A program made the position numbers and the translations under genes. From the NCBI GenBank assembly GCA_002403175.1, contig DHHG01000122.1, forward strand, positions 1-8,935: DNA of 8,935 nt. Reading direction: 5' to 3'. This document shows, in pieces, positions 1 to 6,871 of this stretch (its first letter is position 1; each line of letters opens with the position of its first letter). The notes beneath the pieces were generated by a model that ran no database searches, was not told the DNA's origin, and saw nothing but the letters and a program-made list of their open reading frames with translations. The stretch is from Syntrophaceae bacterium UBA4778. Lineage in GTDB: Bacteria; Desulfobacterota; Syntrophia; Syntrophales; UBA4778.

Positions 1-749
1 ACGATGAATTTGTACAGCGTGGTTTAAACACGGTTAAAACGTTTGTTGGGAAAAAACTGGAAAAGGGAAAAATCGATCAGGCCCAGTACGACGCTATTAT
101 GGGGCGCCTGAAAGGGAGCACCGATCCCAAGGAAGCTGCCGCCGGTGTGGATATGGTTATTGAAGCTGTTTTCGAGAGTATGGATCTTAAACAGAAGATT
201 TTTGCAGAACTCGACAGTATCTGCCCCAAAGAAACCATTTTGTCGTCCAATACCTCCACAATGAGCATTTCTAAAATTGCTTCCGCGACGAAAAATCCCG
301 AGCGGGTAATCGGTACTCATTTTTTCAGCCCGGTGCCGGCAATGAGGCTGGTCGAAGTAATTAAGGGAGATAAAACCAGTGAGGATGTGGTTAAAGCCAC
401 ACTGGATTTCAGTGGCCAGATCGGAAAGACCCCCATTCTTTGCAAGGATGTTCCGGGATTTATCGTCAATCGTCTCTTGTGCCTCCTTTACAATGAAGCC
501 GCCAATCAGATTTATAACGGAATGGCTACCGCCAAAGATATCGATCTCGGACTGAAGCTTGGCGCCAATCATCCCATGGGTGTTTGCGAAGTTATGGATC
601 TGGCGGGTGTCGACGTAGCCCACAATGCCCTGATTGCCCTGTACGAGATGACCGGCTCGGAATGCTATAAGCCGTCCCCTCTTTTCAATCAGATGATCAA
701 GGAAAACCGTCTGGGCCGCAAGACCGGAAAAGGCTTCTACGAATATTAA
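1..749 (+). CDS. hbd: 3-hydroxybutyryl-CoA dehydrogenase, 5'-truncated by window edge
   Basis: NAD(P)-dependent oxidation of (S)-3-hydroxybutyryl-CoA to acetoacetyl-CoA, or the reverse; cytoplasmic beta-oxidation or butyrate metabolism. The reading frame is open from base 3, giving 248 visible residues that begin DEFVQRGLNTVK. By comparison with the roughly 282-residue clostridial Hbd, about 35 residues are missing, including the Rossmann GxGxxG motif. Visible family marks are the NTSTMSIS segment, the catalytic His in GTHFFSPVPAMRLVEVI (codon 318-320), the DVPGFIVNRLL signature at the start of the C-terminal domain, KLGANHPMG, and the C-terminal GRKTGKGFYEY. An internal ATG at 99 is not the true start because homology continues upstream of it. 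The stop is TAA at 747-749, followed by a strong hairpin, so this is probably the last gene of an upstream unit. Family assignment is firm; chain-length preference is inferred. Confidence 0.95.
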   Translation, partial: DEFVQRGLNTVKTFVGKKLEKGKIDQAQYDAIMGRLKGSTDPKEAAAGVDMVIEAVFESMDLKQKIFAELDSICPKETILSSNTSTMSISKIASATKNPERVIGTHFFSPVPAMRLVEVIKGDKTSEDVVKATLDFSGQIGKTPILCKDVPGFIVNRLLCLLYNEAANQIYNGMATAKDIDLGLKLGANHPMGVCEVMDLAGVDVAHNALIALYEMTGSECYKPSPLFNQMIKENRLGRKTGKGFYEY

Positions 750-769
750 ACCGGGTAAATCGGGACAAA

Positions 770-809
770 TTTTCTGGAACCGCCGGAATCCTCCGGCGGT
801 TCCAGAAAA
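770..809 (+). terminator. Perfect 18-bp hairpin after hbd (possible terminator, no U-tract)
   Basis: The arms 770-787 and 792-809 are exact reverse complements, with a 4-base loop (ATCC). The core is CTGGAACCGCCGG. It lies 20 bases after the hbd stop, where a transcript-ending or 3'-protecting hairpin is expected. It departs from the classical intrinsic terminator because the + strand carries TTTT before the stem and AAAA after it, so no U-tract follows the stem on either strand. It may be an RNA-stabilising or Rho-assisted end. Confidence 0.55.
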
Positions 810-968
810 GGTTGAATTGGGTTGTTGCATGGATATATCTGGTTCATTGGCCGGTTCGATCCTGGCGGCGACCATTTCTGATATTGATACACGGCAGAAG
901 CCCGTTTAGTCTGTTCACCTCGTGTTGCGGGCATTGCGAAGATAACTGATACTGATAAGGAGAGGGAA

Positions 969-2636
969 ATGGCTGAAAAAAGATTATCAAGAGCTGAAAA
1001 GCTTGCCCAGGAAAGGGAAGCCAATCTGAAGTACTGGGAAGAGCAGGATGCGCTTTTGCTGAAGCACCGTGAAGAAGCGTACAACGTTGGCGGACAGAAG
1101 CAGCTTGACCGTCTTGCCAAACAGGGCAAAAAGTCGATGCGCGACCTCGTCGGGATGCTGGTCGATCCCGGTTCAGAATTCTTTGAGGTGGGTATTGATG
1201 CCGGATTTGACATCTCCAAATGCCTTTTGAACGGCGGCGATTTTTATCAGAAGGAAGGTCATACGAGTATCCCGGGTGGTGGCGTTATTACCGGGGTTGG
1301 CGTTGTGCAGGGGAAAGATTGCATGATCTTTGCCAATGAGAGCCGTTATGCCGCAGGGTCCTATTTCCCGATTACCTTGAAGAAACATATGCGGGCGCAG
1401 GCGATTGCCGAACAGTGCGGCCTGCCTTGTATCTATATCGCCGATTCGGGCGGAATCAACCTGCCTTTCCAGGTCGGTGGTTTTGCCGATGACGGACATT
1501 TTGGATCCATGTTCTACAATATGTGCCGCATGTCCGCAAAAGGGATCAAACAGTATACCCTTTCAACGGGCGGCAATACGGCAGGAGGAGCCTATATCGT
1601 CTATCTCGCGTCGGAATCGATCATGATCGAAAAGATGGCCTATGCCTTCCTGGCGGGCCCCCCCATGGTCAAATCGGCGATCGGAGAGGATGTGTCGATG
1701 GAGGATCTGGGCGGAGCATATGTCCACACCAAACATTCCGGCGGCTGCGATCATTTCGTCAGAACCCAGGAAGAAGGCATCCAGAAACTACGGGAAATGA
1801 TGGCATTCGAGCCGTCGCAGAGCCTGTATATTGACAGGAGAGAAAGCAGAGAGCCGAAGTTCGATTATAAAGAAATGATGGCCTGCTCCCCTCTCAATAC
1901 ATACAATTACATTGCCATTAAGGATCTGATCAAGTGTATGGCTGATGACAGTTATTTCCATGAGTACAAGCCGACCTACGGTCCCGGCCGCGGTGAAAGC
2001 ATTATCTGTGGCAAAATGTGGTTGAAAGGAATGCCGATCGGTGTCATTGCTTCCAATGCCAGCGGTACCATATTCATCGAAGCGGCCCAAAAGGCCTCGG
2101 AGTGGATGGTCCGTTGCGGCAACTCCAAGCTTCCCGTTCTCTTCCTCCAGGGGTCTCCCGGTTACATGGTGGGGAAGGCGGAAGAGTGGGGCGGCATCGG
2201 CAAGTACGGGTCCGATATGGTGCGCGCCTGTTCCTGCCTGGAAGTTCCGAAGGTGACTTACGTGATCGGACCCGATCACGGCGCTGCCAACTACGGTATG
2301 TGCGGCCGGGCTTTCAGACCGAGATTCGCCTTTACCAACATGAGAGGGCGCACGACGGTTATGTCCGGTAACACGGCAGGTTTCATTCTGGAAACGATCC
2401 GGAGAAAAAATATCGAAGCCAAGGGCGGAACCGTCAACGAAGAAGAGATGGCGGCGTTCAGAGAGAAGATGCGTGAGCGCTATGATATGGAAGGGCATCC
2501 CTTCTACACGGGATCGCTTCTTTTCCATGATGGCGTCATAACGTTCAAAGAGTCGAGAGACAAGATTGCACGAGCATTTGAAATCGCGCTGCGCGTTCCC
2601 ATCAAAGAAACGCAGTGGGGCGACATGAAATTCTAG
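969..2636 (+). CDS. Acyl-CoA carboxyltransferase, methylcrotonyl-CoA carboxylase beta-like
   Basis: A 555-residue biotin-dependent carboxyltransferase that moves CO2 between carboxybiotin and an acyl-CoA. It aligns by eye along its whole length with methylcrotonyl-CoA carboxylase beta (about 535 residues) better than with propionyl-CoA carboxylase or glutaconyl-CoA decarboxylase alpha. Marks in order: a charged helical N-terminus; DSGGINLPFQ (159-168); TAGGAY (204-209), a conserved glycine-rich active-site segment; FLAGPPMVK (227-235); EDLGGAYVH; then in the C-terminal crotonase-fold half SPGYMVGK, NYGMCGRA (441-448), and a WGDMKF end. The start ATG follows AAGGAGAGGG at 957-966. It is 13 bp upstream of the hydratase gene, so the two are surely co-transcribed. 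No biotin carboxylase or biotin carrier gene lies in the window; the partner must be elsewhere, or the protein serves a decarboxylase complex. Substrate (methylcrotonyl-, geranyl- or glutaconyl-CoA type) is inferred. Confidence 0.88.
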   Translation: MAEKRLSRAEKLAQEREANLKYWEEQDALLLKHREEAYNVGGQKQLDRLAKQGKKSMRDLVGMLVDPGSEFFEVGIDAGFDISKCLLNGGDFYQKEGHTSIPGGGVITGVGVVQGKDCMIFANESRYAAGSYFPITLKKHMRAQAIAEQCGLPCIYIADSGGINLPFQVGGFADDGHFGSMFYNMCRMSAKGIKQYTLSTGGNTAGGAYIVYLASESIMIEKMAYAFLAGPPMVKSAIGEDVSMEDLGGAYVHTKHSGGCDHFVRTQEEGIQKLREMMAFEPSQSLYIDRRESREPKFDYKEMMACSPLNTYNYIAIKDLIKCMADDSYFHEYKPTYGPGRGESIICGKMWLKGMPIGVIASNASGTIFIEAAQKASEWMVRCGNSKLPVLFLQGSPGYMVGKAEEWGGIGKYGSDMVRACSCLEVPKVTYVIGPDHGAANYGMCGRAFRPRFAFTNMRGRTTVMSGNTAGFILETIRRKNIEAKGGTVNEEEMAAFREKMRERYDMEGHPFYTGSLLFHDGVITFKESRDKIARAFEIALRVPIKETQWGDMKF

Positions 2637-2649
2637 ACGGGAGGAGAAA

Positions 2650-3447
2650 ATGGCAGACGTATTATTACAGGAAAGAACAGAAGACGGCATCCTGATTCTC
2701 ACATTGAACCGTCCGGATGCCATGAATTGTTTCAATATGGAGTTATTAGGCGTTCTGGGGGATGTAATCCGAGACGCCAATTTTGATAACAATCTGCGAT
2801 GCATCATTATCACCGGTGCCAGTTTGGGCGATCCCAAGAAGGCGTCCTTTTCGACGGGCGCGGATTTGAAGGAAAGACGGACCATGACGCAGGACCAGGT
2901 GCGGCGCTTTATTTTCACAATCCGTAATGTCTTCACCGCCGTGGAACAGGTGAAGGTGCCGGTCATTGCCGCGATCAACGGTTTTGCTTTCGGTGGCGGT
3001 ACGGAAATCGCGCTGGCTTGCGATCTGCGGGTCGCGTCTTCTAATGTTGTGATGGGACTGACGGAAACCGGTCTTGCCGTTATTCCTGGAGCGGGTGGAA
3101 CGCAACGGCTTCCGAGGATCGTTGGTATGGCGAAGGCGAAAGAACTGATCTTTACGGCTCGCCGCATTGATGCCAAGACGGCATTAGAGATCGGTCTCGT
3201 CAACAGGGTGGTTGAGTCCGAGCAGTTGATGGATGCGGCTCTGGAGTTGGCCCGCGAAATCGCAAAGAACGGGCCGGTTGCTGTTGCTCAGGCGAAATTT
3301 GCCATCAACTATGGTATGGAGGCCAGTCTTGGTGTGGCGCTGCCGCTGGAATCCAAGGCCTATGATGTCGTGATTCCGACGAAGGATCGCACAGAGGCGC
3401 TTGCGGCCTTTGCTGAAAAGCGCAAGCCGGTCTTTAAAGGCGAGTAA
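2650..3447 (+). CDS. Methylglutaconyl-CoA hydratase-like crotonase (AUH/LiuC type)
   Basis: A 265-residue crotonase-superfamily hydratase, expected to interconvert 3-methylglutaconyl-CoA and HMG-CoA or a close analogue. Resemblance to human AUH and bacterial LiuC is strong: FSTGADLKERRTM near residues 70-82, PVIAAINGFAFGGGTEIALA, MGLTETGLAVIPG, GGTQRLPR, AKELIFTARR, NYGMEASLG, PTKDR, and the C-terminal EKRKPVFKGE. Both crotonase acid/base glutamates are present, E119 in GGGTE and E139 in GLTE. The Leu-Thr before E139 follows the AUH pattern (GLVE) rather than the GQPE of general enoyl-CoA hydratases. The start ATG follows GGGAGGAG at 2639-2646. Its position between a carboxyltransferase and an HMG-CoA lyase homologue supports the methylglutaconyl-CoA role. 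The alternative is hydration of another branched or dicarboxylic enoyl-CoA. Confidence 0.9.
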   Translation: MADVLLQERTEDGILILTLNRPDAMNCFNMELLGVLGDVIRDANFDNNLRCIIITGASLGDPKKASFSTGADLKERRTMTQDQVRRFIFTIRNVFTAVEQVKVPVIAAINGFAFGGGTEIALACDLRVASSNVVMGLTETGLAVIPGAGGTQRLPRIVGMAKAKELIFTARRIDAKTALEIGLVNRVVESEQLMDAALELAREIAKNGPVAVAQAKFAINYGMEASLGVALPLESKAYDVVIPTKDRTEALAAFAEKRKPVFKGE

Positions 3448-3483
3448 TTTAATTGCAACAATCAATCAGGAGGATGTTCATTT

Positions 3484-4671
3484 ATGGCAACAGAGTATGA
3501 TTACTGGAAGATTTTTCCCAGGATGCCGAGAAAGGTCATGATCGGCGATATAACAATCCGTGATGGATTCCAGCATTGTGAAAAATTCATTTCCACGGAA
3601 GCGAAGATTTTTTATGGTCAGGAAATGATTCTGGCAGGTTGCCGCGAACTGGAAGTGACCAATCTGGGATCGCCCAAGACAACTCCCCAGTTTACGGATG
3701 CAGAAGAAGTCATGAAGGCAATGCGCAATGACGAGTTCAGGAAGCGCGCCGCAAAGAAGGGAATTGATATTGATAAGGATGTCACCCTTACATGCGTTAC
3801 AATCCGCGAGACCGCGGTCGATCGCGCAATTGAGATGAGGAAGAACGGTTACGGTCCGGACCGGATTTTGATGATGGTTTCTACCGATCCGGAGCATCAT
3901 TTTGCCAATTCAGGGACGACCTTGTCTCAGTATTGGCGCGAGGCAGAACGCTGCATCAAGAAAGCTGCCGATGCTGGCATCAAGATGTGCGGAACGGTCA
4001 GCACGATCTGGGGAAGCCCGATCAGCGGTGCCACCAAACTGGAAGATGCCGTTGAGTTTACGAAGCGCTGGTTCTCGATAGGGGCTTTCGACATTGAACA
4101 TGCGGATCACGATGGCTCGGCCAATGCGGCTGATGTCTATAGATATTTCTCAATGGTGCTGGATGCCATGCCGAATCCGGAAGCACATCTTTGCCATCTG
4201 CATGAGACCAAGCGTGTTGCGTCTGCCTCCATTCTGGCAGCCCTGCAAGCGGGTTTGTGCCGTTTTGAAGGGACACTGGGCGGTTTGGGTGGGCAGCCGG
4301 CCAATTTCCTCGGCGATACCCCCATCAAAGGAACGGGCGACTATTATTACGATGACCCCCGTTATGTTGGCCTGGTCTGCATAGAAGATCTTCTGGTGCA
4401 GGTCGATGAGTTGGGAATGGAGCACGGATACGATGTCAATCGTGTTCTGTGGCTGGGAAAAAGAATGGAGAAAACGATTGGCGCCCGGTTGCGCTCCGAG
4501 GCGATTATCAACGGTCGGACCTTGAAGGAAGGACATATGAAGTATGCTCGTCCCGGTCTGAAAAAGCTCATCGAAAAAGTCGGCGAGCAGCCTGGACAAA
4601 GAGTTCCTTCGGAATGGCCGGCTCAGGCGCAGTTAGGGGAGAAATACGGGCCGGATGCATGGAAAAAATAG
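3484..4671 (+). CDS. HMG-CoA lyase-like DRE-TIM metallolyase with altered active site
   Basis: A 395-residue TIM-barrel protein of the HMGL/pyruvate-carboxyltransferase family. HMG-CoA lyase cleaves HMG-CoA to acetyl-CoA and acetoacetate. Conserved by eye alignment with human HMGCL: R26-D27 in ITIRDGFQ (R41-D42, catalytic and metal ligand), E57 in ELEVTNLGSPK (E72), and H238/H240 in CHLHETK (metal ligands H233/H235). The glycine loop GGLGGQPANF has Q271 where HMGCL has its catalytic Cys266 (GLGGCPYA). About 17 extra residues, including a GTGDYYYDDP run, separate that loop from the conserved EDL helix. The protein is also longer than the roughly 300-residue lyases, with a C-terminal tail rich in Lys, Pro and Glu. 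Family is firm; HMG-CoA cleavage is doubtful and the protein may be a related aldolase or lyase. It lies 36 bp after the hydratase, with AGGAGG at 3468-3473. Confidence 0.85.
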   Translation: MATEYDYWKIFPRMPRKVMIGDITIRDGFQHCEKFISTEAKIFYGQEMILAGCRELEVTNLGSPKTTPQFTDAEEVMKAMRNDEFRKRAAKKGIDIDKDVTLTCVTIRETAVDRAIEMRKNGYGPDRILMMVSTDPEHHFANSGTTLSQYWREAERCIKKAADAGIKMCGTVSTIWGSPISGATKLEDAVEFTKRWFSIGAFDIEHADHDGSANAADVYRYFSMVLDAMPNPEAHLCHLHETKRVASASILAALQAGLCRFEGTLGGLGGQPANFLGDTPIKGTGDYYYDDPRYVGLVCIEDLLVQVDELGMEHGYDVNRVLWLGKRMEKTIGARLRSEAIINGRTLKEGHMKYARPGLKKLIEKVGEQPGQRVPSEWPAQAQLGEKYGPDAWKK

Positions 4672-4729
4672 AATAGTCAGGCTGCGGTTTGCGAATCTGC
4701 CGCAAATGCCCGACTTGTATTGAACGACA

Positions 4730-4757
4730 GAGGTCTTCCGTTTAAGCGGAATGCCTC
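4730..4757 (+). other. Hairpin in leader of CoA-transferase genes
   Basis: Arms 4730-4740 and 4747-4757 pair over 11 positions with one mismatch and one G-U pair, around a 6-base loop (TTTAAG). It sits in the 113-bp gap after the lyase-like gene and ends 11 bases before the AAGGAGGTG ribosome site. It could protect or process the downstream transcript, or tune subunit expression. No U-tract follows, so it is not a clear terminator. Confidence 0.35.
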
Positions 4758-4768
4758 GGAGATCACTG

Positions 4769-4777
4769 AAGGAGGTG
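4769..4777 (+). promoter_or_regulatory. Strong ribosome binding site deciding a GTG start
   Basis: AAGGAGGTG matches the anti-Shine-Dalgarno sequence almost completely and lies 7 bases before GTG at 4785. No other start codon is equally well placed, so the CoA-transferase alpha subunit is assigned the GTG start rather than the internal ATG at 4890. Confidence 0.75.
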
Positions 4778-4784
4778 TACAACA

Positions 4785-5777
4785 GTGGATGTAATTCAGG
4801 AAGGAACTGGAAGAATTTTTACAGATCCGGATGCGGATAATGCCAGAGCGTTTTTCCGCACGAAAAGCCGGAAGTTGGAAAACAAATTGATGACTGTTAA
4901 GGATGCCGTGGCAAAATTTGTTCACGACGGCGATTACCTGGTGATCGGCGGATTCGGCGCCAACAGGATCCCGACGGCGGCATGCCACGAAATCCTCAGA
5001 CAGGGACGGAAAAACATGGGGTTTGCGGGACATACCTCAACCCATGATTTCCAGATTATGTGTGCCGGAAAAGTATTCGACAAACTCGATGCGGCTTACG
5101 TCGTAGGGCTGGAAGCAAGAGGGTTGTCACCCAATGCGCGCCGGTATATGCAGAGTGGCGAAGTTGAAGTAACAGAGTGGACGAACTACGGACTGTCCGT
5201 ACGACTGAAAGCGGCCGCTGCTGGAACGTCTTTCTATCCGACAAGAAACGTGATGGGAACAGACACACTGAAATTCAGCGCAGCCAAAGTCGTAAAGTGC
5301 CCCTTCACCGGTACGAATTATGCGCTCTTCCCGGCCCTTTACCCAGATGTCACAATCCTCCATGTCCATGAGGCTGACATTTACGGGAACTGCCGAATCC
5401 GGGGAATCACGGTTTCGGATCTGGATGCGGCGCGGGCATCAAAACGCGTGATCGTTACCTGCGAGCGCCTGATTCACAACGATGAGATCCGCAGAGATCC
5501 CAGTTATACGGTGATTCCATTCTGGTGTGTGGATGCCGTATGCGAAGTACCTTTTGGAAGCTATCCGGGAAATATGTACGGCGAATATTTCTCTGATGAA
5601 GATCACCTGAAGGAATGGCTGAAGGTAGAGGAAAATCCGGAAGAGTTCAAGGCATTTCTGGATAAAAATATTTACAGCTGCAAAGACCATTTTGATTATA
5701 TCGAAAAGAATGGTGGCATGCACAAGATCCTGAGATTGAGGGAAAAAGAATTCATGTTTCTCAGGGCGAGAGAATAA
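4785..5777 (+). CDS. CoA-transferase subunit A, glutaconate CoA-transferase-like
   Basis: A 330-residue alpha subunit of a class I CoA-transferase, working with the next gene to exchange CoA between acyl-CoA and a free acid. It resembles Acidaminococcus GctA: the core begins MTVKDAVAKFVHDGDY at residue 36, followed by GGFGANR (55-61), an HVHEADIYGN segment, VTCERLI, EIRRDP (234-239) and VDAVCEVPFGSYPGNMYGEY. The 35 residues before the core (TDPDADNARAFFRTKSRK...) are charged and helical, have no signal peptide, and as I recall occur in a subgroup of bacterial homologues, which supports the GTG start. The substrate cannot be read from the sequence; glutaconate, a methylglutaconate-like acid, or acetoacetate are possible given the neighbours. 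It is separated by 19 bp from subunit B, which has its own ribosome site. Confidence 0.88.
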   Translation: MDVIQEGTGRIFTDPDADNARAFFRTKSRKLENKLMTVKDAVAKFVHDGDYLVIGGFGANRIPTAACHEILRQGRKNMGFAGHTSTHDFQIMCAGKVFDKLDAAYVVGLEARGLSPNARRYMQSGEVEVTEWTNYGLSVRLKAAAAGTSFYPTRNVMGTDTLKFSAAKVVKCPFTGTNYALFPALYPDVTILHVHEADIYGNCRIRGITVSDLDAARASKRVIVTCERLIHNDEIRRDPSYTVIPFWCVDAVCEVPFGSYPGNMYGEYFSDEDHLKEWLKVEENPEEFKAFLDKNIYSCKDHFDYIEKNGGMHKILRLREKEFMFLRARE

Positions 5778-5796
5778 GAAGGAGGAATGAATCAAC

Positions 5797-6567
5797 ATGG
5801 CTGATTATAATTCGATGGAACTAATGATCTGCACCGCCGCACGGGAGCTTGAAGATGGAGCTTCTGTCGGTGTCGGGACGGGCGCTCCCTGTGCAGCGGC
5901 TATGCTCGCCCAGAAGACGAAATCTCCCAATCTGGTCATTTTCTTTGAGGCGGGCGGTGCGACTCCGCTCATTCCCGAAATGCCGATTTCGGTTGGTGAT
6001 TCGAGAACGACCTGGAAAGCAAATATCGCCAGCGGTATGTGCGAGATTATGGAAACGGCTTGCCGAGGGATGCTTGATTACACGTTCTTGGGCGGTGCCC
6101 AGATTGATATGTATGGGAATCTTAATTCTACCAGAATCGGAGATGACCACCAGAAACCCAAGGTCCGCTTCCCCGGCAGCGGCGGTGCGAATGATTTTGC
6201 TTCCTTCTGCTGGCGGATGATGGTTATGACGCCTCAGGATCCGAAGCGATTTACAGACAAAATCAGCTTCATCACGACTCCCGGATGGCTTACGGGAGGG
6301 GATTCCCGCGCGAAATCCGGCTTGCCGCTGGGAGCGGGTCCTTACAAAATAGTGACGAATATGGCGGTAATGGATTTTGAACCGGAATCAAAGAGGATGA
6401 GAATCATCGCCGTCAATCCGGGATATTCCGAAAAGGACGTCCAGGATAATTGCGGTTTCGAACTTCTGAAGGCTGCGAAGATTGTCGAGAACCAAGCACC
6501 AACACCTGAAGAGCTCAGAATCCTGCGGGAAGAGATCGATCCTTATCGTTACGTTATCGGACGCTAA
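5797..6567 (+). CDS. CoA-transferase subunit B, glutaconate CoA-transferase-like
   Basis: A 256-residue beta subunit matching GctB (about 266 residues): VGVGTGAPCAAAMLA near 24-38, VIFFEAGGATP (47-57), SVGDSR, GGAQIDMYGN (99-108), GSGGAND (127-133), ITTPGWLTGG, and the C-terminal REEIDPYRYVIGR. E51 aligns with the GctB glutamate that forms the glutamyl-CoA thioester (E54 in Acidaminococcus), so the catalytic residue of a true CoA-transferase is present. This argues against an AibB-like decarboxylase, in which I recall that residue being a cysteine. The start ATG follows AAGGAGGA at 5779-5786, and the gene is 19 bp after subunit A. It is the last gene before a 555-bp gap, though no clear terminator is seen there. 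Confidence 0.9.
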   Translation: MADYNSMELMICTAARELEDGASVGVGTGAPCAAAMLAQKTKSPNLVIFFEAGGATPLIPEMPISVGDSRTTWKANIASGMCEIMETACRGMLDYTFLGGAQIDMYGNLNSTRIGDDHQKPKVRFPGSGGANDFASFCWRMMVMTPQDPKRFTDKISFITTPGWLTGGDSRAKSGLPLGAGPYKIVTNMAVMDFEPESKRMRIIAVNPGYSEKDVQDNCGFELLKAAKIVENQAPTPEELRILREEIDPYRYVIGR

Positions 6568-6845
6568 GGAATTCGAAGGGAAGCCGCAAGATAGATGTTC
6601 TCTTTATTGGTTTTCTGTATTCAAGGCTGAAACAGGGGGCGGCAAATCTTGCCAAAGTGGAATGGGAATTTGCCTCCTTCCCTTTCAGTTAAGTTTTGGC
6701 GGTTGCTAATCCGGAGTGGATATTTCTTTTACGGGAATTTCTGCTCTGGGCTTCACCCGAAAGTTGGAAGATTTCTCGCTACCTCCCGTTTGATTCATTC
6801 AAAATCTCATTTCGAAACTCCTCCGATTCCGGTTAAATCAGATGA

Positions 6846-6871
6846 AGGAATTCTCCATTCCTAGGAATTCT
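6846..6871. repeat. AGGAATTCT direct repeat with 12-bp palindrome
   Basis: AGGAATTCT occurs at 6846-6854 and again at 6863-6871, 17 bases apart start to start. The second copy overlaps the perfect palindrome ATTCCTAGGAAT (6857-6868). A related AAGGAATTCG follows the CoA-transferase stop codon. The spacing of less than two helical turns suits a regulator site, but chance is possible and the function is unknown. Confidence 0.35.

Noticed and set aside
24..875. Minus-strand open frame of 283 residues
   Set aside because: It lies antisense to the clearly recognised dehydrogenase gene, shows no family motif, and runs across the hairpin and gap beyond the stop.
800..875. Complete tRNA gene
   Set aside because: Only a T-arm and 3' acceptor-like strand are visible; no pairing 5' acceptor, D-arm or anticodon arm precedes it.
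1788..3203. Minus-strand open frame of 471 residues
   Set aside because: It is antisense to both the carboxyltransferase and hydratase genes, has low-complexity composition with no domain, and no ribosome site. The + strand genes fully explain the region.
4785..6567. AibA/AibB-type 3-methylglutaconyl-CoA decarboxylase
   Set aside because: The context is suggestive, but the catalytic Glu of CoA-transferases (E51 of subunit B) is present, so the simpler call is a CoA-transferase.
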